A stretch of 64,000 bases of DNA from the NCBI GenBank assembly GCA_031425035.1, contig JANPIN010000052.1, positions 4,815 through 68,814 on the forward strand, given 5' to 3'. The translations under genes and the position numbers were made by a program. Under the pieces are notes generated by a model. That model was not told where the DNA came from. It made no database searches and was given only the letters and a program-made list of their open reading frames with translations. Of the stretch, positions 1 through 9,141 are shown piece after piece; the stretch's first letter is position 1; the number at the start of each line of letters is the position of its first letter. Source of the DNA: M3007 sp031425035 (lineage in GTDB: Bacteria; Bacteroidota; Bacteroidia; Chitinophagales; Saprospiraceae).

Positions 1-1
1 C

Positions 2-1456
2 GATCGTTTTGCGAACGGCGATCCTTCCAACGATAATGTGCCGGGCATGCTGCAGGGACTGCAGCGCGACTCCCTGGTAGGGCGACATGGCGGCGATTTG
101 CGCGGCATAACCAACCACCTCGATTATATTCAGGATCTGGGCGTTTCAGCCATCTGGCTGAATCCGGAACTGGAAAACGACCAGGCCGATGCCTCCTATC
201 ATGGCTATGCGGTGACTGATCACTACCGCGTCGATCGGCGTTTCGGTACGAACGAGCAGTTACGCACCCTGATCGGGGATTGCCATAAGCGCGGCCTTAA
301 AGTCATCCGCGACGTGGTTTTGAACCATATAGGCGATAATCACTACTGGATGCGTGATTTGCCCACCCAGGACTGGGTAAATCAATGGCCCGTCTTTACC
401 CGCACGACCTACCGGGCCCCCACGCTGATGGACCCTTATGCTTCCGAAGCGGACCGGCGCCTGTTTACCGATGGCTGGTTCGATAAACGGATGCCCGACC
501 TCAATCAGCGGAATCCGCATGTGGCCAACTATCTGATCCAGCAGGCCATCTGGTGGATTGAATATGCCGGCTTCGATGATCTGCGCATAGATACCTACAC
601 GTATTCCGATCAGGCGTTTTGTAGCCGCTGGTGCCGGGAGTTGCGGACAGAATACCCCAAATTGGGTATGTTCGGCGAAATTTGGGAGCAGACAGTCCCC
701 ATTCAGGGGTATTTTGCGGACGATCAGCCAATGATTCGGGGAAATTTTGACTCAGATTTACCCGGGGTCATTGATTTTCAACTTTGTTTTGCCATGCAGG
801 AAGCGCTCAGCCGAGAGCAGGGCTGGACGGAAGGCGTGGCTAAAATCTACTATACGCTGGCGCAGGATTATTTTTACAAAGATCCCTATAAGAATGTGAT
901 CATGCTTGATAATCATGATTTCACCCGTTTTTACACCACGGTGGGTGAAAATTTTGACAAATACAAAAGCGGCATGGCCATGCTCCTGACTATGCGGGGG
1001 ATTCCACAGATCTACTACGCCACGGAAATACTGGGGACGGGGAATGCGAATCCATCCCACGGCAATATTCGCAATGATTTCCCCGGCGGCTGGGCGGGCG
1101 ATCCGGTCAATAAATTCACTGAGCAAGGCCGGACGGCGCAGGAAAATGAGGCGTATAATTATGCCCGCGCCCTCATTCGTTACCACAGGGCCACGCCTGC
1201 GCTGCAAAACGGCCGTTTAATGCAGTTTGTACCGGAGGACGGCGTGTACACTTACTTTCGGTATGATGAAGCAAAAACCGTCATGGTGGTCATCAATACC
1301 GCTAATGAAGCCCGAAAGGTGGATACCGCGCGTTTTGCCGAACGCATGCAGGGATTCACCGCTGCACGGGAGGTGGTGACGGGCACAAAAATTGACGATC
1401 TGCAAACGTTGAATGTGGGCAAAAACGCAGCAGTGGTCTTAGAACTGGAAAAATAA
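2..1456 (+). CDS. GH13 alpha-amylase / cyclomaltodextrinase-type glycosidase (5' truncated)
   Basis: The reading frame is open from the first base of the window, and the residues before the first possible start (RFANGDPSND) are a conserved amylase segment, so the gene begins upstream. All four GH13 regions are visible: region I DVVLNH; region II DLRID, nucleophile Asp codon at 590; region III GEIWE, acid/base Glu codon at 677; region IV LDNHD, Asp codon at 917. After the barrel comes a beta-rich C-terminal domain of about 80 residues, as in cyclomaltodextrinases and SusA-type neopullulanases of Bacteroidota. It would hydrolyse alpha-1,4-glucans or cyclodextrins; periplasmic location cannot be judged because the N terminus is missing. 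No SusC/SusD genes are present in the window. The family is certain; the exact substrate is not. Confidence 0.9.
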   Translation, partial: DRFANGDPSNDNVPGMLQGLQRDSLVGRHGGDLRGITNHLDYIQDLGVSAIWLNPELENDQADASYHGYAVTDHYRVDRRFGTNEQLRTLIGDCHKRGLKVIRDVVLNHIGDNHYWMRDLPTQDWVNQWPVFTRTTYRAPTLMDPYASEADRRLFTDGWFDKRMPDLNQRNPHVANYLIQQAIWWIEYAGFDDLRIDTYTYSDQAFCSRWCRELRTEYPKLGMFGEIWEQTVPIQGYFADDQPMIRGNFDSDLPGVIDFQLCFAMQEALSREQGWTEGVAKIYYTLAQDYFYKDPYKNVIMLDNHDFTRFYTTVGENFDKYKSGMAMLLTMRGIPQIYYATEILGTGNANPSHGNIRNDFPGGWAGDPVNKFTEQGRTAQENEAYNYARALIRYHRATPALQNGRLMQFVPEDGVYTYFRYDEAKTVMVVINTANEARKVDTARFAERMQGFTAAREVVTGTKIDDLQTLNVGKNAAVVLELEK

Positions 1457-1506
1457 GGACTGCGTGACATGCTCTATCTTTGGCGCCGTTTAAATAAAAA
1501 AGATCC

Positions 1507-3246
1507 ATGGTCTCACCTTTTTCCTTTCCCCCGCACCGGCTCGCATCGTCCCTCCGTTTATTTTCTTTGATCGTACTGACGGCGTTGGCTGTCAGCAGCC
1601 AGGCCCAGAAAATAGTTCCTTTTCCCTACGAAATTAAAAAGGAGGTCACCGGCGATAGCGGTATGGTGGTCACGGCGCATCCTTTGGCGACCCGGGTGGG
1701 TGTAGAAATTTTGCTTAAAGGCGGTAATGCCATCGATGCCGCCGTAGCCGTGCAATTTGCCCTGGCCGTGGTGTATCCGCAGGCGGGCAATATCGGCGGA
1801 GGCGGCTTTTTGCTGTATCGGAATGAAAATAACCGGGTACTGGCCCTCGATTTCCGGGAAAAAGCGCCAGCAGCGGCTACGGAAACAATGTTCCTCGATT
1901 CTACCGGGCGGGTTATTCCCAACAAAAGCCGGCTGGGCGTATTCGCCTGCGGTGTTCCGGGCAGCGTGGACGGCATGTGGGAAGCCCACCATAAGTACGG
2001 TCGTTTACCCTGGGATGTACTGCTTGCACCGGCGGTCGAACTGGCGGAACATGGCTTTCAGATTACCGAGCAGGAGGCGCAAAACCTGAACCGGGAGCGC
2101 CTGACTTTCGTGCGTCAAAGTTCCCTGACGCCGGTTTTTGTAAAAATGCAAAATTGGGTGGCCGGCGACTGGCTGATCCAGAAAGACCTTGGACTGACCC
2201 TGCGTCGCATTGCCGGCGATGGCCGCGATGGTTTTTATACCGGCCCGACTGCCCATCTCCTAGTGAAGGAAGTGCAGCAAATGAACGGCCTGATTACGGA
2301 GAAAGACCTGGCTGATTATCACAGCGTTTGGCGTACGCCGCTGGAATTTGATTACCACGATCTGCACGTTATTACGATGCCGCCGCCGAGTAGCGGGGGT
2401 ATTATTTTGCGGCAGTTGCTGTCGATGGTGGCGGCTCATCCCTTGCCGGCCGATGGTTTTCATACGGCCAAGTCGGTGCATCTGATGGTTGAAGCCGAGC
2501 GCCGCGCTTTTGCCGATCGCGCCGAGTACATGGGCGACCCCGACTTCTGGAAAGTCCCGCTCAAAACCCTGATCGACACGGCCTATATCCGCAGCCGCAT
2601 GGCCGATTTCAACCCCGATGTGGCCGGCGTCAGTAAGAAAGTCAAGGCCGGGGTCATCAAGGAAAGTACGGAAACCACCCATTTTTCCATCGTGGATGCC
2701 GAAGGAGCGGCTGTTTCGGTGACGACGACCTTGAACGATAGTTATGGCAGCCGCACGGTGGTGGCCGGCGCCGGTTTCATTTTGAACAATGAAATGGACG
2801 ATTTCAGCGCGAAACCCGGCTCGCCGAACCTGTACGGCGCCATCGGCGGAAAGGCCAACGCCATCGTAGGGAATAAGCGCCCGCTCAGCAGCATGACGCC
2901 CACCATTGTGACGCGAAAAGGCAAGAACTGGCTGGTCGTCGGTACACCCGGCGGTACGACCATTCCCACCACTGTTTTTCAAATTCTGGTCAACGTGGCC
3001 GATTTCAATATGAGCCTGACCGATGCCGTGCGCGCCCCGCGCTTCCACCACCAATGGCTGCCGGATAAAATTGATTTCGAAGAAAACGGACTGCCTGAAA
3101 CGGTGATCTCCGAACTCGAAACCATGCACCATACCCTGGAAGCACGCGGCCCGATCGGCCGGGTAGAAGCGATCATGCGCCTGCCAGATGGACGCTGGCA
3201 AGGCGTCGCCGACGAACGCGGCGACGATGCCGCCGGCGGGTTTTGA
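1507..3246 (+). CDS. ggt: Gamma-glutamyltransferase (glutathione hydrolase)
   Basis: The 579-residue product has the usual length for periplasmic GGT, which cleaves gamma-glutamyl bonds of glutathione and related peptides. A hydrophobic N-terminal segment (about residues 14-34, ending SSQAQ) is a signal peptide. The large-subunit start is recognisable from ATRVGVEILLKGGNAIDAAVA and NIGGGGFLLY. The autoprocessing site is the TTHFSIVD motif; Thr390 should become the N-terminal nucleophile of the small subunit. Further small-subunit landmarks are the SSMTPTIV segment and the GTPGG oxyanion/substrate loop. The start ATG at 1507 puts the signal peptide directly at the N terminus. It lies 50 bp after the amylase on the same strand with no obvious functional link. 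A short-period repeat begins at its stop codon. Confidence 0.95.
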   Translation: MVSPFSFPPHRLASSLRLFSLIVLTALAVSSQAQKIVPFPYEIKKEVTGDSGMVVTAHPLATRVGVEILLKGGNAIDAAVAVQFALAVVYPQAGNIGGGGFLLYRNENNRVLALDFREKAPAAATETMFLDSTGRVIPNKSRLGVFACGVPGSVDGMWEAHHKYGRLPWDVLLAPAVELAEHGFQITEQEAQNLNRERLTFVRQSSLTPVFVKMQNWVAGDWLIQKDLGLTLRRIAGDGRDGFYTGPTAHLLVKEVQQMNGLITEKDLADYHSVWRTPLEFDYHDLHVITMPPPSSGGIILRQLLSMVAAHPLPADGFHTAKSVHLMVEAERRAFADRAEYMGDPDFWKVPLKTLIDTAYIRSRMADFNPDVAGVSKKVKAGVIKESTETTHFSIVDAEGAAVSVTTTLNDSYGSRTVVAGAGFILNNEMDDFSAKPGSPNLYGAIGGKANAIVGNKRPLSSMTPTIVTRKGKNWLVVGTPGGTTIPTTVFQILVNVADFNMSLTDAVRAPRFHHQWLPDKIDFEENGLPETVISELETMHHTLEARGPIGRVEAIMRLPDGRWQGVADERGDDAAGGF

Positions 3247-3372
3247 GTGCGGAATAGGGAATGCCGAATGCGGAATCTTTTGAATGCGGAATAGGGATTA
3301 CGGAGTGCGGAATTTGGGCTGCGAGCTGCGGAATGCGGAATAGGGAATGTGGAGTGCGGAATTTGGGCTGCG
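3246..3372 (+). repeat. TGCGGAAT-type short-period repeat at the 3' end of ggt
   Basis: Imperfect copies of GAATGCGGAATAGGGA and GGAGTGCGGAATTTGGGCTGCG follow each other from the last base of the ggt stop codon. The same words recur just after the alpha-2-macroglobulin stop (23,768-23,812). There is no coding potential. Confidence 0.8.
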
Positions 3373-3426
3373 GGCTTGGCTTGGCGATTGGTATTAATGC
3401 TTTATAATTCCAGCTTATTTACTTGG

Positions 3427-3442
3427 CACAAAGTGGTTGAAC
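3427..3442 (+). repeat. Partial copy of dispersed intergenic repeat (CACAAAGTGGTT family)
   Basis: CACAAAGTGGTTGAAC matches the core of the repeat seen at 44,036-44,083 and 31,370-31,396 apart from two missing T residues. It lies 44 bp before the DUF2520 gene. The match is short, so membership is tentative. Confidence 0.4.
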
Positions 3443-3485
3443 AAACCCTTTTCCAACAAACTATCCAAATCAACAAAACCTTACT

Positions 3486-4259
3486 TTGCAAAAAATCGTC
3501 CTTATTGGTGCTGGTCGGGTAGGGGGGCATTTGGGTAAACGCCTGAAGGCCAGGGGCTTTGATGTGGTGCAGGTGTTGAACCGGCATGCGGCTGCGGCGC
3601 AGGCGCTGGGGGAGGAACTACAGGTCGCCTGGTCGGATCACTGGTCGGATATATATCCAGATGCTGATTGGGTCGTGCTGGCCGTCCGCGATGATGCCAT
3701 TAGCGAAGTAGCTGCGGCCATTGCGCCTTTTGTGCCGCAGGCCCTGGTGACCCATACTTCCGGCGCTACTTCCGGCACCGTGCTGGCGCCTTTTTTCCAG
3801 CGGTACGGCGTTTTTTACCCCTTGCAGTCTTTTTCAGCAGAACGGGTACCTGCCTGGTCAAGCCTGCCATTTTGCGTGGATGCGGCTCAGCCGGCGGACC
3901 TTGTTTTTCTTAAAAAAACGGCTCGTGAAATTGGCGGACCGGTCTGGGAGGTGAATGATGAACAGCGGGCGGCGCTGCACGTAGCGGCCGTTTTTGCCAA
4001 TAATTTTGCCAACCACTGCTTTGCCGTCGCTGAAGCTTTACTGGCTGAAAAGGGGCTGCCTTTTGCCTTATTGCAGCCATTACTGACCGAAACCATGAAC
4101 AAAGCCCTGAGCGCTTCGCCGGCTACGGTGCAGACCGGTCCGGCCCAGCGTGGCGATGAGGCCACCATGCAGCGGCAACTGGATGCACTGACCGAACATC
4201 CCGCTTGGCATACTATTTATGAGGCTATGTCAGAAAGTATCCGGCTGGGTCTACCGTAA
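3486..4259 (+). CDS. Rossmann-fold DUF2520 domain protein
   Basis: The 257-residue product opens with a dinucleotide-binding motif (VLIGAGRVGGHLGKRL, residues 4-19) directly at the N terminus, so the TTG at 3486 is the only sensible start. Residues 1-110 look like the NAD(P)-binding half of ketopantoate or pyrroline-5-carboxylate reductases (WVVLAVRDDAI, LVTHTSGATSG, FYPLQSFS). The second half is the all-helical DUF2520 domain (ALHVAAVFANNFANH, QPLLTETMNKAL, GPAQRGD). Members are widespread in Bacteroidota and annotated as putative oxidoreductases without an established substrate. It is followed 189 bp later by fabH on the same strand. Family assignment is good; the reaction is unknown. Confidence 0.85.
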   Translation: MQKIVLIGAGRVGGHLGKRLKARGFDVVQVLNRHAAAAQALGEELQVAWSDHWSDIYPDADWVVLAVRDDAISEVAAAIAPFVPQALVTHTSGATSGTVLAPFFQRYGVFYPLQSFSAERVPAWSSLPFCVDAAQPADLVFLKKTAREIGGPVWEVNDEQRAALHVAAVFANNFANHCFAVAEALLAEKGLPFALLQPLLTETMNKALSASPATVQTGPAQRGDEATMQRQLDALTEHPAWHTIYEAMSESIRLGLP

Positions 4260-4448
4260 TAATGTCTGTTGGTATTAACAATATGTCCACCCGGGTTCAT
4301 AATTTTGGCGCACAGGTCCCAGTTTCGGTATTTCCCGGTCCGGTGCATTTGCAGAAAGCAATTTCAAGCGTTCTAATACAGTATTTGTTGGAGCGCTACC
4401 TTTTTCATCCTTGTTGCCGGCTTCACTGCAACCATAACTGTTTGATGT

Positions 4449-5417
4449 ATGACAAATGCCTATTTATCCGCCATTGGCATGGCCGTTCCTGCAAAGAAAA
4501 TTGACAATCATTTTTTTGAGTCGCTCATTGAAACCACCGATGAATGGATCGTAACACGCACCGGTATTCAAACGCGTTACCATACGGAAGTGGATGAATT
4601 TACCAGCAGCCTCTGCATCCGTGCCGTAGAAGACCTGGCCGCTCACTACGACGGTACGCTGTCCGACGTGGATATGATCATTGTTTCCACCGTCTCCCCG
4701 GATCAGCCGATGCCGAGTATGGCCTGCCGGGTACAGTTCCTGCTGAACATGCCGCTGGCCGGGGCCTTCGATCTTTCGGCAGCCTGCGCGGGGTTTTCCT
4801 ACGGCGTGGTGCTGGCGAAAGGGCTCATTGCCGCCGGTACCCACCGGAAAGTGCTGGTTATAGGCGCGGAAACCCTGTCGAAAGTGACGGATTTCGAAGA
4901 CCGCAGTTCCTGCTTTTTATTCGGTGACGGCGCGGGTGCGGTGCTCATTGAAGCTGCTGCAACCGGCAATATCGGCGCCTGCGTGACGGGCGCTAACGGC
5001 GAAGGCGGCAGCGATTTGTACATGTCCGGACTCGCCGAAACGCTGGACGGACTGCCGATCAAACGCAACCGCACGATTGTGCAGAATGGTCGCAAAGTGT
5101 TCAAGTGGGCCGTGAATACGGTGAGCGCACAGGTCAGGATATTGGCCGAAAAGAACAACCTCACGCTGGATCAGATCGACTGGCTGGTGCCGCATAGCGC
5201 CAACCTGCGTATTCTGGAAGCCATAAGCAAGGAGCTGAATTTTCCGATGGAAAAAGTGCTGGAAAGCATTGTCGAATTCGGCAATACGTCTTCCGCCACC
5301 ATTCCGATTGCGTTGTGTAATGCCGTACGTTCGGGGAAGGTCAAAAAAGGGGATAAAATCCTGTTCATCGGGTTTGGCGGCGGCCTGGTGTACGCGGGAG
5401 CGATGATCGAGTGGTAG
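4449..5417 (+). CDS. fabH: 3-oxoacyl-ACP synthase III (FabH / KAS III family)
   Basis: The 322-residue product matches the length of KAS III enzymes, which condense an acyl-CoA starter with malonyl-ACP. The catalytic triad is in place: Cys113 in AACAGFSYG, His249 in PHSAN and Asn279 in FGNTSSATIPIAL. ETTDEWIVTRTGI near residues 28-40 and FGDGAGAV near 159-166 are typical family motifs. The motif after the catalytic His reads HSAN rather than the HQAN of E. coli FabH. Such paralogues often serve special acyl pathways rather than general fatty acid initiation. No other fatty acid synthesis gene lies nearby, so the physiological role is open. Confidence 0.9.
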   Translation: MTNAYLSAIGMAVPAKKIDNHFFESLIETTDEWIVTRTGIQTRYHTEVDEFTSSLCIRAVEDLAAHYDGTLSDVDMIIVSTVSPDQPMPSMACRVQFLLNMPLAGAFDLSAACAGFSYGVVLAKGLIAAGTHRKVLVIGAETLSKVTDFEDRSSCFLFGDGAGAVLIEAAATGNIGACVTGANGEGGSDLYMSGLAETLDGLPIKRNRTIVQNGRKVFKWAVNTVSAQVRILAEKNNLTLDQIDWLVPHSANLRILEAISKELNFPMEKVLESIVEFGNTSSATIPIALCNAVRSGKVKKGDKILFIGFGGGLVYAGAMIEW

Positions 5418-5459
5418 GGTTGGTTATTGGGAATTGGTTACTGGGTTCGAGTTGGGTTA

Positions 5460-6560
5460 TTATACTCTTTCCCACACCTCCAGAAGCACCTTTTCATCCG
5501 CCTCCCAGTTCCATACCAGACGGGCCTGCGCGCAACCGGATTGCAAACGGGTAAATAGATCTGCGTCATTTTGTAACTGCCCGATAGCCGTGGCCACCGT
5601 CTGTGGTGTCAGGTCGTTCAGCAATAAAGCTACTTCAAGCTGTGCGTTCAGAGCGCTGTACTCCGGGAAATTCATGGTGATGAGCGGTACCTGCGCCTGC
5701 ACGTAATCGAAGAACTTGTTGGCCAGGGAGTAATAATACGACTGACCTCGGTTCTCCAGCAAATTCAAACCTGCCCAGGCCTGTTCCGTCAGTATTTTCA
5801 ATTCTTCCGGCTGCACAAAACCCAGGAAACGCACTTTCGTTTGTAGATGCTGTTCCACTACCATCTGGCGCAGGGCAGCCGACAAATCGCCTTCTCCCGC
5901 CAGCCAGAGTTGCACGTGCTCGATCTGCTGCATGGCAGTTATGGCGGCTTCGAGTCCACGTCCGGCATTGAGGGCACCCTGGTAGAGGAGGATGGGTTTG
6001 GCTTCCCTGCTCCTCTTTACGGAAGAATTGGAAATAACTACCGGCGTATTCCGCACCACCGCAAATTCCAGCCCGTATTTATCCGTGAAAATGCCCGCCA
6101 ACGCCGGCCCCACCGTATAAGCGTGTTTATAAAACGGCAGGCAGCAGCGGGCCATACCAGCCCAAAAAGCTTTCACCAGCGGACGGTGGACCACCTCCGG
6201 AACTTCCGTAAAATACTCATGGGCATCGAAGACCCGCTTTTTACGCCGGATCAGCGTAGCCACACAACCGGCAGCCAGCGTATCCAGATCGATGGAGCAC
6301 ACCGCATCGTAGCGGGCCGTCAGCAGGTAAAAAAAGAGGCGCAGGTTGTATTCGGCATAAAAAGCAAATCCCCGGTGAAAGCGGCAGCGCAGGCGTTTTT
6401 GACTAAATGGCCGCAGCGCCAGCGGCAGGGATTGCGGCAGTTCCCGGCCCACCAATTGCACCTTATAGCCATGCGCCGCCAGGGAACTGCAAATGCGCTG
6501 CATCCGCTGGTCGTAGGTCAGGTCGTTGGTAATGGTACAGATGATGTTCATCGCGCTCAT
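5460..6560 (-). CDS. GT4-like glycosyltransferase
   Basis: This 366-residue glycosyltransferase has GT-B architecture. The N-terminal half holds MNIICTITNDLTYDQRMQRI and the segment DAHEYFTEVPEVV; the C-terminal half holds ILLYQGALNAGRGLEAAITAM and LWLAGEGDL, typical of the nucleotide-sugar binding domain of GT4 enzymes. I chose the ATG at 6558-6560 because it overlaps the maf stop codon as ATGA; the frame extends further upstream but only through maf in another frame. The overlap indicates translational coupling. Such proteins act in the cytosol on cell-surface or exported glycans; the acceptor is unknown. Confidence 0.8.
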   Translation of the reverse strand: MSAMNIICTITNDLTYDQRMQRICSSLAAHGYKVQLVGRELPQSLPLALRPFSQKRLRCRFHRGFAFYAEYNLRLFFYLLTARYDAVCSIDLDTLAAGCVATLIRRKKRVFDAHEYFTEVPEVVHRPLVKAFWAGMARCCLPFYKHAYTVGPALAGIFTDKYGLEFAVVRNTPVVISNSSVKRSREAKPILLYQGALNAGRGLEAAITAMQQIEHVQLWLAGEGDLSAALRQMVVEQHLQTKVRFLGFVQPEELKILTEQAWAGLNLLENRGQSYYYSLANKFFDYVQAQVPLITMNFPEYSALNAQLEVALLLNDLTPQTVATAIGQLQNDADLFTRLQSGCAQARLVWNWEADEKVLLEVWERV

Positions 6561-7123
6561 TCTCCGAATTTCGCCAGTTCCTGGTACACCAGGTCGACCG
6601 GCAGCCCCATCACGTTCTGGAAAGTACCTTCGATGCGCGTGATCTTGCAGTGGCCGATCCAGTCCTGCGCGCCGTACGAACCGGCTTTGTCGAAGGGCTG
6701 GCAGGTGCGGATGTAATAGTCTATTTCGGCGTCGCTCAGTTCGGCAAACCATACCTTGGTCACGCCGGCAAAGGTGGAAACGCGTTTCTTCGCCAGCAGA
6801 CTCACCCCGGTGATGACGGTATGCTGCCGTCCGGAGAGCAGCCGGATCATGCGAAAAGCATCGGCGTAGTCGTCGGGTTTGTTGTAAATTTGGTTGTCGA
6901 GAATGACCACCGAATCGGCGCCCAGCACGATCTCTCGATCCTGAATGAGATGCGCTGCGGCCCGGGCTTTACGTTCGGCCAGCCAGGGCGCTACCTCTTC
7001 CACGGGCATGGCGGCCGGAAAACTTTCGTCCATATCGAAGGCCTGGACGGTAAATTCAAAACCGGCTTCGCGCAGGAGTTGGCTGCGGCGCGGACTTTTG
7101 GAAGCAAGGATAAGGGGGCGCAT
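6557..7123 (-). CDS. maf: Maf family nucleotide pyrophosphatase
   Basis: The 188-residue product has the standard Maf length. The start at 7123 gives the canonical N terminus MRPLILASKSPRRSQLL, with the Ser-x-Ser-Pro-Arg-Arg signature. GADSVV, KPDDYADAFRMIRLLSGRQHTVITGV and DKAGSYGAQDWIG are further family motifs. Maf proteins hydrolyse non-canonical or canonical nucleoside triphosphates to monophosphates and may limit mutagenic nucleotides. It sits 37 bp after the UbiA-family gene and overlaps the glycosyltransferase start by four bases, consistent with one transcript. Which Maf substrate class it belongs to cannot be told reliably by eye. Confidence 0.93.
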   Translation of the reverse strand: MRPLILASKSPRRSQLLREAGFEFTVQAFDMDESFPAAMPVEEVAPWLAERKARAAAHLIQDREIVLGADSVVILDNQIYNKPDDYADAFRMIRLLSGRQHTVITGVSLLAKKRVSTFAGVTKVWFAELSDAEIDYYIRTCQPFDKAGSYGAQDWIGHCKITRIEGTFQNVMGLPVDLVYQELAKFGE

Positions 7124-7160
7124 GGAGAATAAGTAGGGTGATAATGTGAAGAGGGGACGT

Positions 7161-8159
7161 TTAATTACCAACCATTTTCAGAATAGGCATCGCTTCCAGT
7201 GCCTCGATCGGATTGTCCGGCCAGGACTGCAGCAATAACAGCAGACCCGTCAACATGATCAGTTTGATCCAGCCGCTGGCACGGCTAAAATCGCGTTTGG
7301 TTTCCGCCCGGTAAATGTGGTAGGTCGTAAATAGCGCCGGTAGCAACAGCAACAAACCGCCAGCTACAATTTGCCAATGAGGAGTGCCCGTTTGGCTCCA
7401 GAAATAGAGTAGAATGCCGGTCAGGATGCTGAGCGTAAGCCCCGTAAATCCGGCGGGTTTTTTCGCGAAGCGCGGCCCTTTGACCACCGCCAGGGTAGCG
7501 CAACCACACGCGGCATCGCCCTGAAAATCTTCCAGGTCTTTGACCTGCTCGCGCAGCAAATTCGTTAAAAAGGCAAATAGGCCGTACATCCACACCAGCC
7601 CCACGGCTTGCTGTATGGCTTCGGGCTGCTGAAAGGAAGACAGCCAGATGGGCCGCTCTTCCGGAAACAACAGCATAATGGGCACTACCCCACAGAGGAA
7701 GGACACCAGTAAATTACCCAGTATAGCGGTGCATTTTAACTGCCAGGCGTACAAAAACAACAGGAAGGATACGCCCGGATAGACCCACAGGGGCCAGCGC
7801 GTGGCCGGTTTCAACTCCGCATCGATGGTGAAAGCAAGGTAGTGGATCGCGGCCACCAGACCGCCATACAGCACCAGCGCGATCCAGGCGGGTAAATAAC
7901 GGCCCCAGATCACCCGATTGGGCTTGTTCACCAGGTCCATGTCGCGGTCGTAATAGTCGTTGAGCACGTAGCCGGCCAGCGTCGTGAGCACCGTGGCAAG
8001 CGCAATGTAACCGAAGGTCCGCTCCGTCAGCACCGGCATGCCGCCCGCCCGCAGGATCGCCGGCCGCAGTGCGAACCAGTACGGCACGAACTGGGTCAGA
8101 AAAACGATGGCCAGATTGGGCAATCGCAGGAGCCGGATGAAAGCCAGGAACAGATGCAC
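7161..8159 (-). CDS. UbiA-family membrane prenyltransferase
   Basis: This 332-residue integral membrane protein has about eight hydrophobic helices. The two Asp-rich prenyl-diphosphate/Mg2+ motifs are present: NDYYDRDMD at residues 67-75 and DLEDFQGD at 208-215. The first is followed by LVNKPNR, as in geranylgeranylglycerol-phosphate geranylgeranyltransferase-like and other UbiA proteins of Bacteroidota. The reaction would transfer a polyprenyl group to an aromatic or glycerol-phosphate acceptor within the inner membrane. The neighbouring maf gene is a frequent partner of this subgroup in Bacteroidota, as I recall. The acceptor is not determined by sequence. Confidence 0.85.
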   Translation of the reverse strand: MHLFLAFIRLLRLPNLAIVFLTQFVPYWFALRPAILRAGGMPVLTERTFGYIALATVLTTLAGYVLNDYYDRDMDLVNKPNRVIWGRYLPAWIALVLYGGLVAAIHYLAFTIDAELKPATRWPLWVYPGVSFLLFLYAWQLKCTAILGNLLVSFLCGVVPIMLLFPEERPIWLSSFQQPEAIQQAVGLVWMYGLFAFLTNLLREQVKDLEDFQGDAACGCATLAVVKGPRFAKKPAGFTGLTLSILTGILLYFWSQTGTPHWQIVAGGLLLLLPALFTTYHIYRAETKRDFSRASGWIKLIMLTGLLLLLQSWPDNPIEALEAMPILKMVGN

Positions 8160-8265
8160 GCGTGGGGGATTGGAATGAAAACCGGCTTGAATGTAGGCAG
8201 GAATTTTGAACTGGCAAACACTGCTTCCCGTATTCCGGATCAGGCGGCGGCTTCGGGCCGGATTT

Positions 8266-9123
8266 TTATAATTTGATTACCATCCCAACCGTCGCCCGGA
8301 ACAACAAACTGGTATTGCGCCCGCCCAAAATATAGCCGGTACTTACATAAAAACCCGTGCGCTCGTTTTCCGAGTAATACGCGGTGCCGCCTATCTGGCG
8401 AATGGATACGCCATAGCTTTGCGGTAAATCCAATACTTCCGGTTGGTAGTCGGCGCCACCGGCGGTATGCTGGTATTCCAGCCAGGCATCCAGGTAGTAG
8501 TGCCGGGCAGGCAAACCAATTTTGAACAAAAAAGTCGAGAAATCGGGCGGCTGTACCGGTTGGTAATCCGGACGGACCCGGCGGACCGCCGAAATATCGT
8601 CCGCCGCGAGTTGGTCCAACCGCCAGTTATAACCACCGGTCAGGTTGAAGAATAAACCCAATGGCGTTGTCCATTGTACGATCAGGCGGCCGGGAACAAC
8701 CACCGCTTTTTGCCCCAGGGCGCCGGTTGCGGTGGGTTGGTAATTCGCGATCGGGAACGTAGCTCCGGAAGCAAGTATAAAACTCACGGAGCCCGCCGTT
8801 CCCGTTTCCAGTACAAAAGGGCGGTATTTTACAAACAAACCGCCATCCTGCAAGCCGCTGCGTTGATCCGTAAACACGTAGGCCGCGGTACCGACCAGGT
8901 CCAGTTGGTCGGTGAGCCCATAGGTGCCAAAAAGTCCCAGCAGGCTCCCGCTGTATCCCACCGGATAAACCTGTCCGTTGGCGCCGGCAATCGAATTCGC
9001 GGAATTAAAGGAAAAGGAAGGCGCCAGATCGAGATGACCGCTGCCTTTCATAAAACCGTCCAATGGTCCCTGGGCGGAGGCACCGATGGGTATGAGGAGC
9101 AGGAAGAAAAGTAGATAGGGCAT
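8266..9123 (-). CDS. Secreted outer-membrane beta-barrel-type protein, unknown role
   Basis: The 285-residue product has a clear signal peptide (LLFFLLLIPIGASAQ). The rest alternates hydrophobic and polar residues with many aromatic-rich strands and short Gly/Asp turns (SLLGLFGTYGLTDQLDLVGTA, GLFFNLTGGYNWRLDQL), and it ends RATVGMVIKL, as expected of a small outer-membrane beta-barrel. I do not recognise a specific family; it resembles the broad 'transporter / phenol MetA-like' barrels. It starts 18 bp after odhB on the same strand and precedes the UbiA gene, so it is probably co-transcribed with both. Confidence 0.65.
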   Translation of the reverse strand: MPYLLFFLLLIPIGASAQGPLDGFMKGSGHLDLAPSFSFNSANSIAGANGQVYPVGYSGSLLGLFGTYGLTDQLDLVGTAAYVFTDQRSGLQDGGLFVKYRPFVLETGTAGSVSFILASGATFPIANYQPTATGALGQKAVVVPGRLIVQWTTPLGLFFNLTGGYNWRLDQLAADDISAVRRVRPDYQPVQPPDFSTFLFKIGLPARHYYLDAWLEYQHTAGGADYQPEVLDLPQSYGVSIRQIGGTAYYSENERTGFYVSTGYILGGRNTSLLFRATVGMVIKL

Positions 9124-9141
9124 GATAAGCAGTCTAACTAC

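Noticed and set aside
2260..3201. 313-codon frame antisense to ggt
   Set aside because: Complement of a gene with a conserved catalytic Thr region; no recognisable domain of its own.
4262..4504. 80-codon plus-strand frame between the DUF2520 gene and fabH
   Set aside because: It overlaps the fabH start in another frame and has no protein-like composition or family match.
8266..9123. Frameshifted TonB-dependent receptor
   Set aside because: The frame is intact with its own signal peptide and C-terminal strand, and has the length of a small barrel; no plug domain remnants are present.
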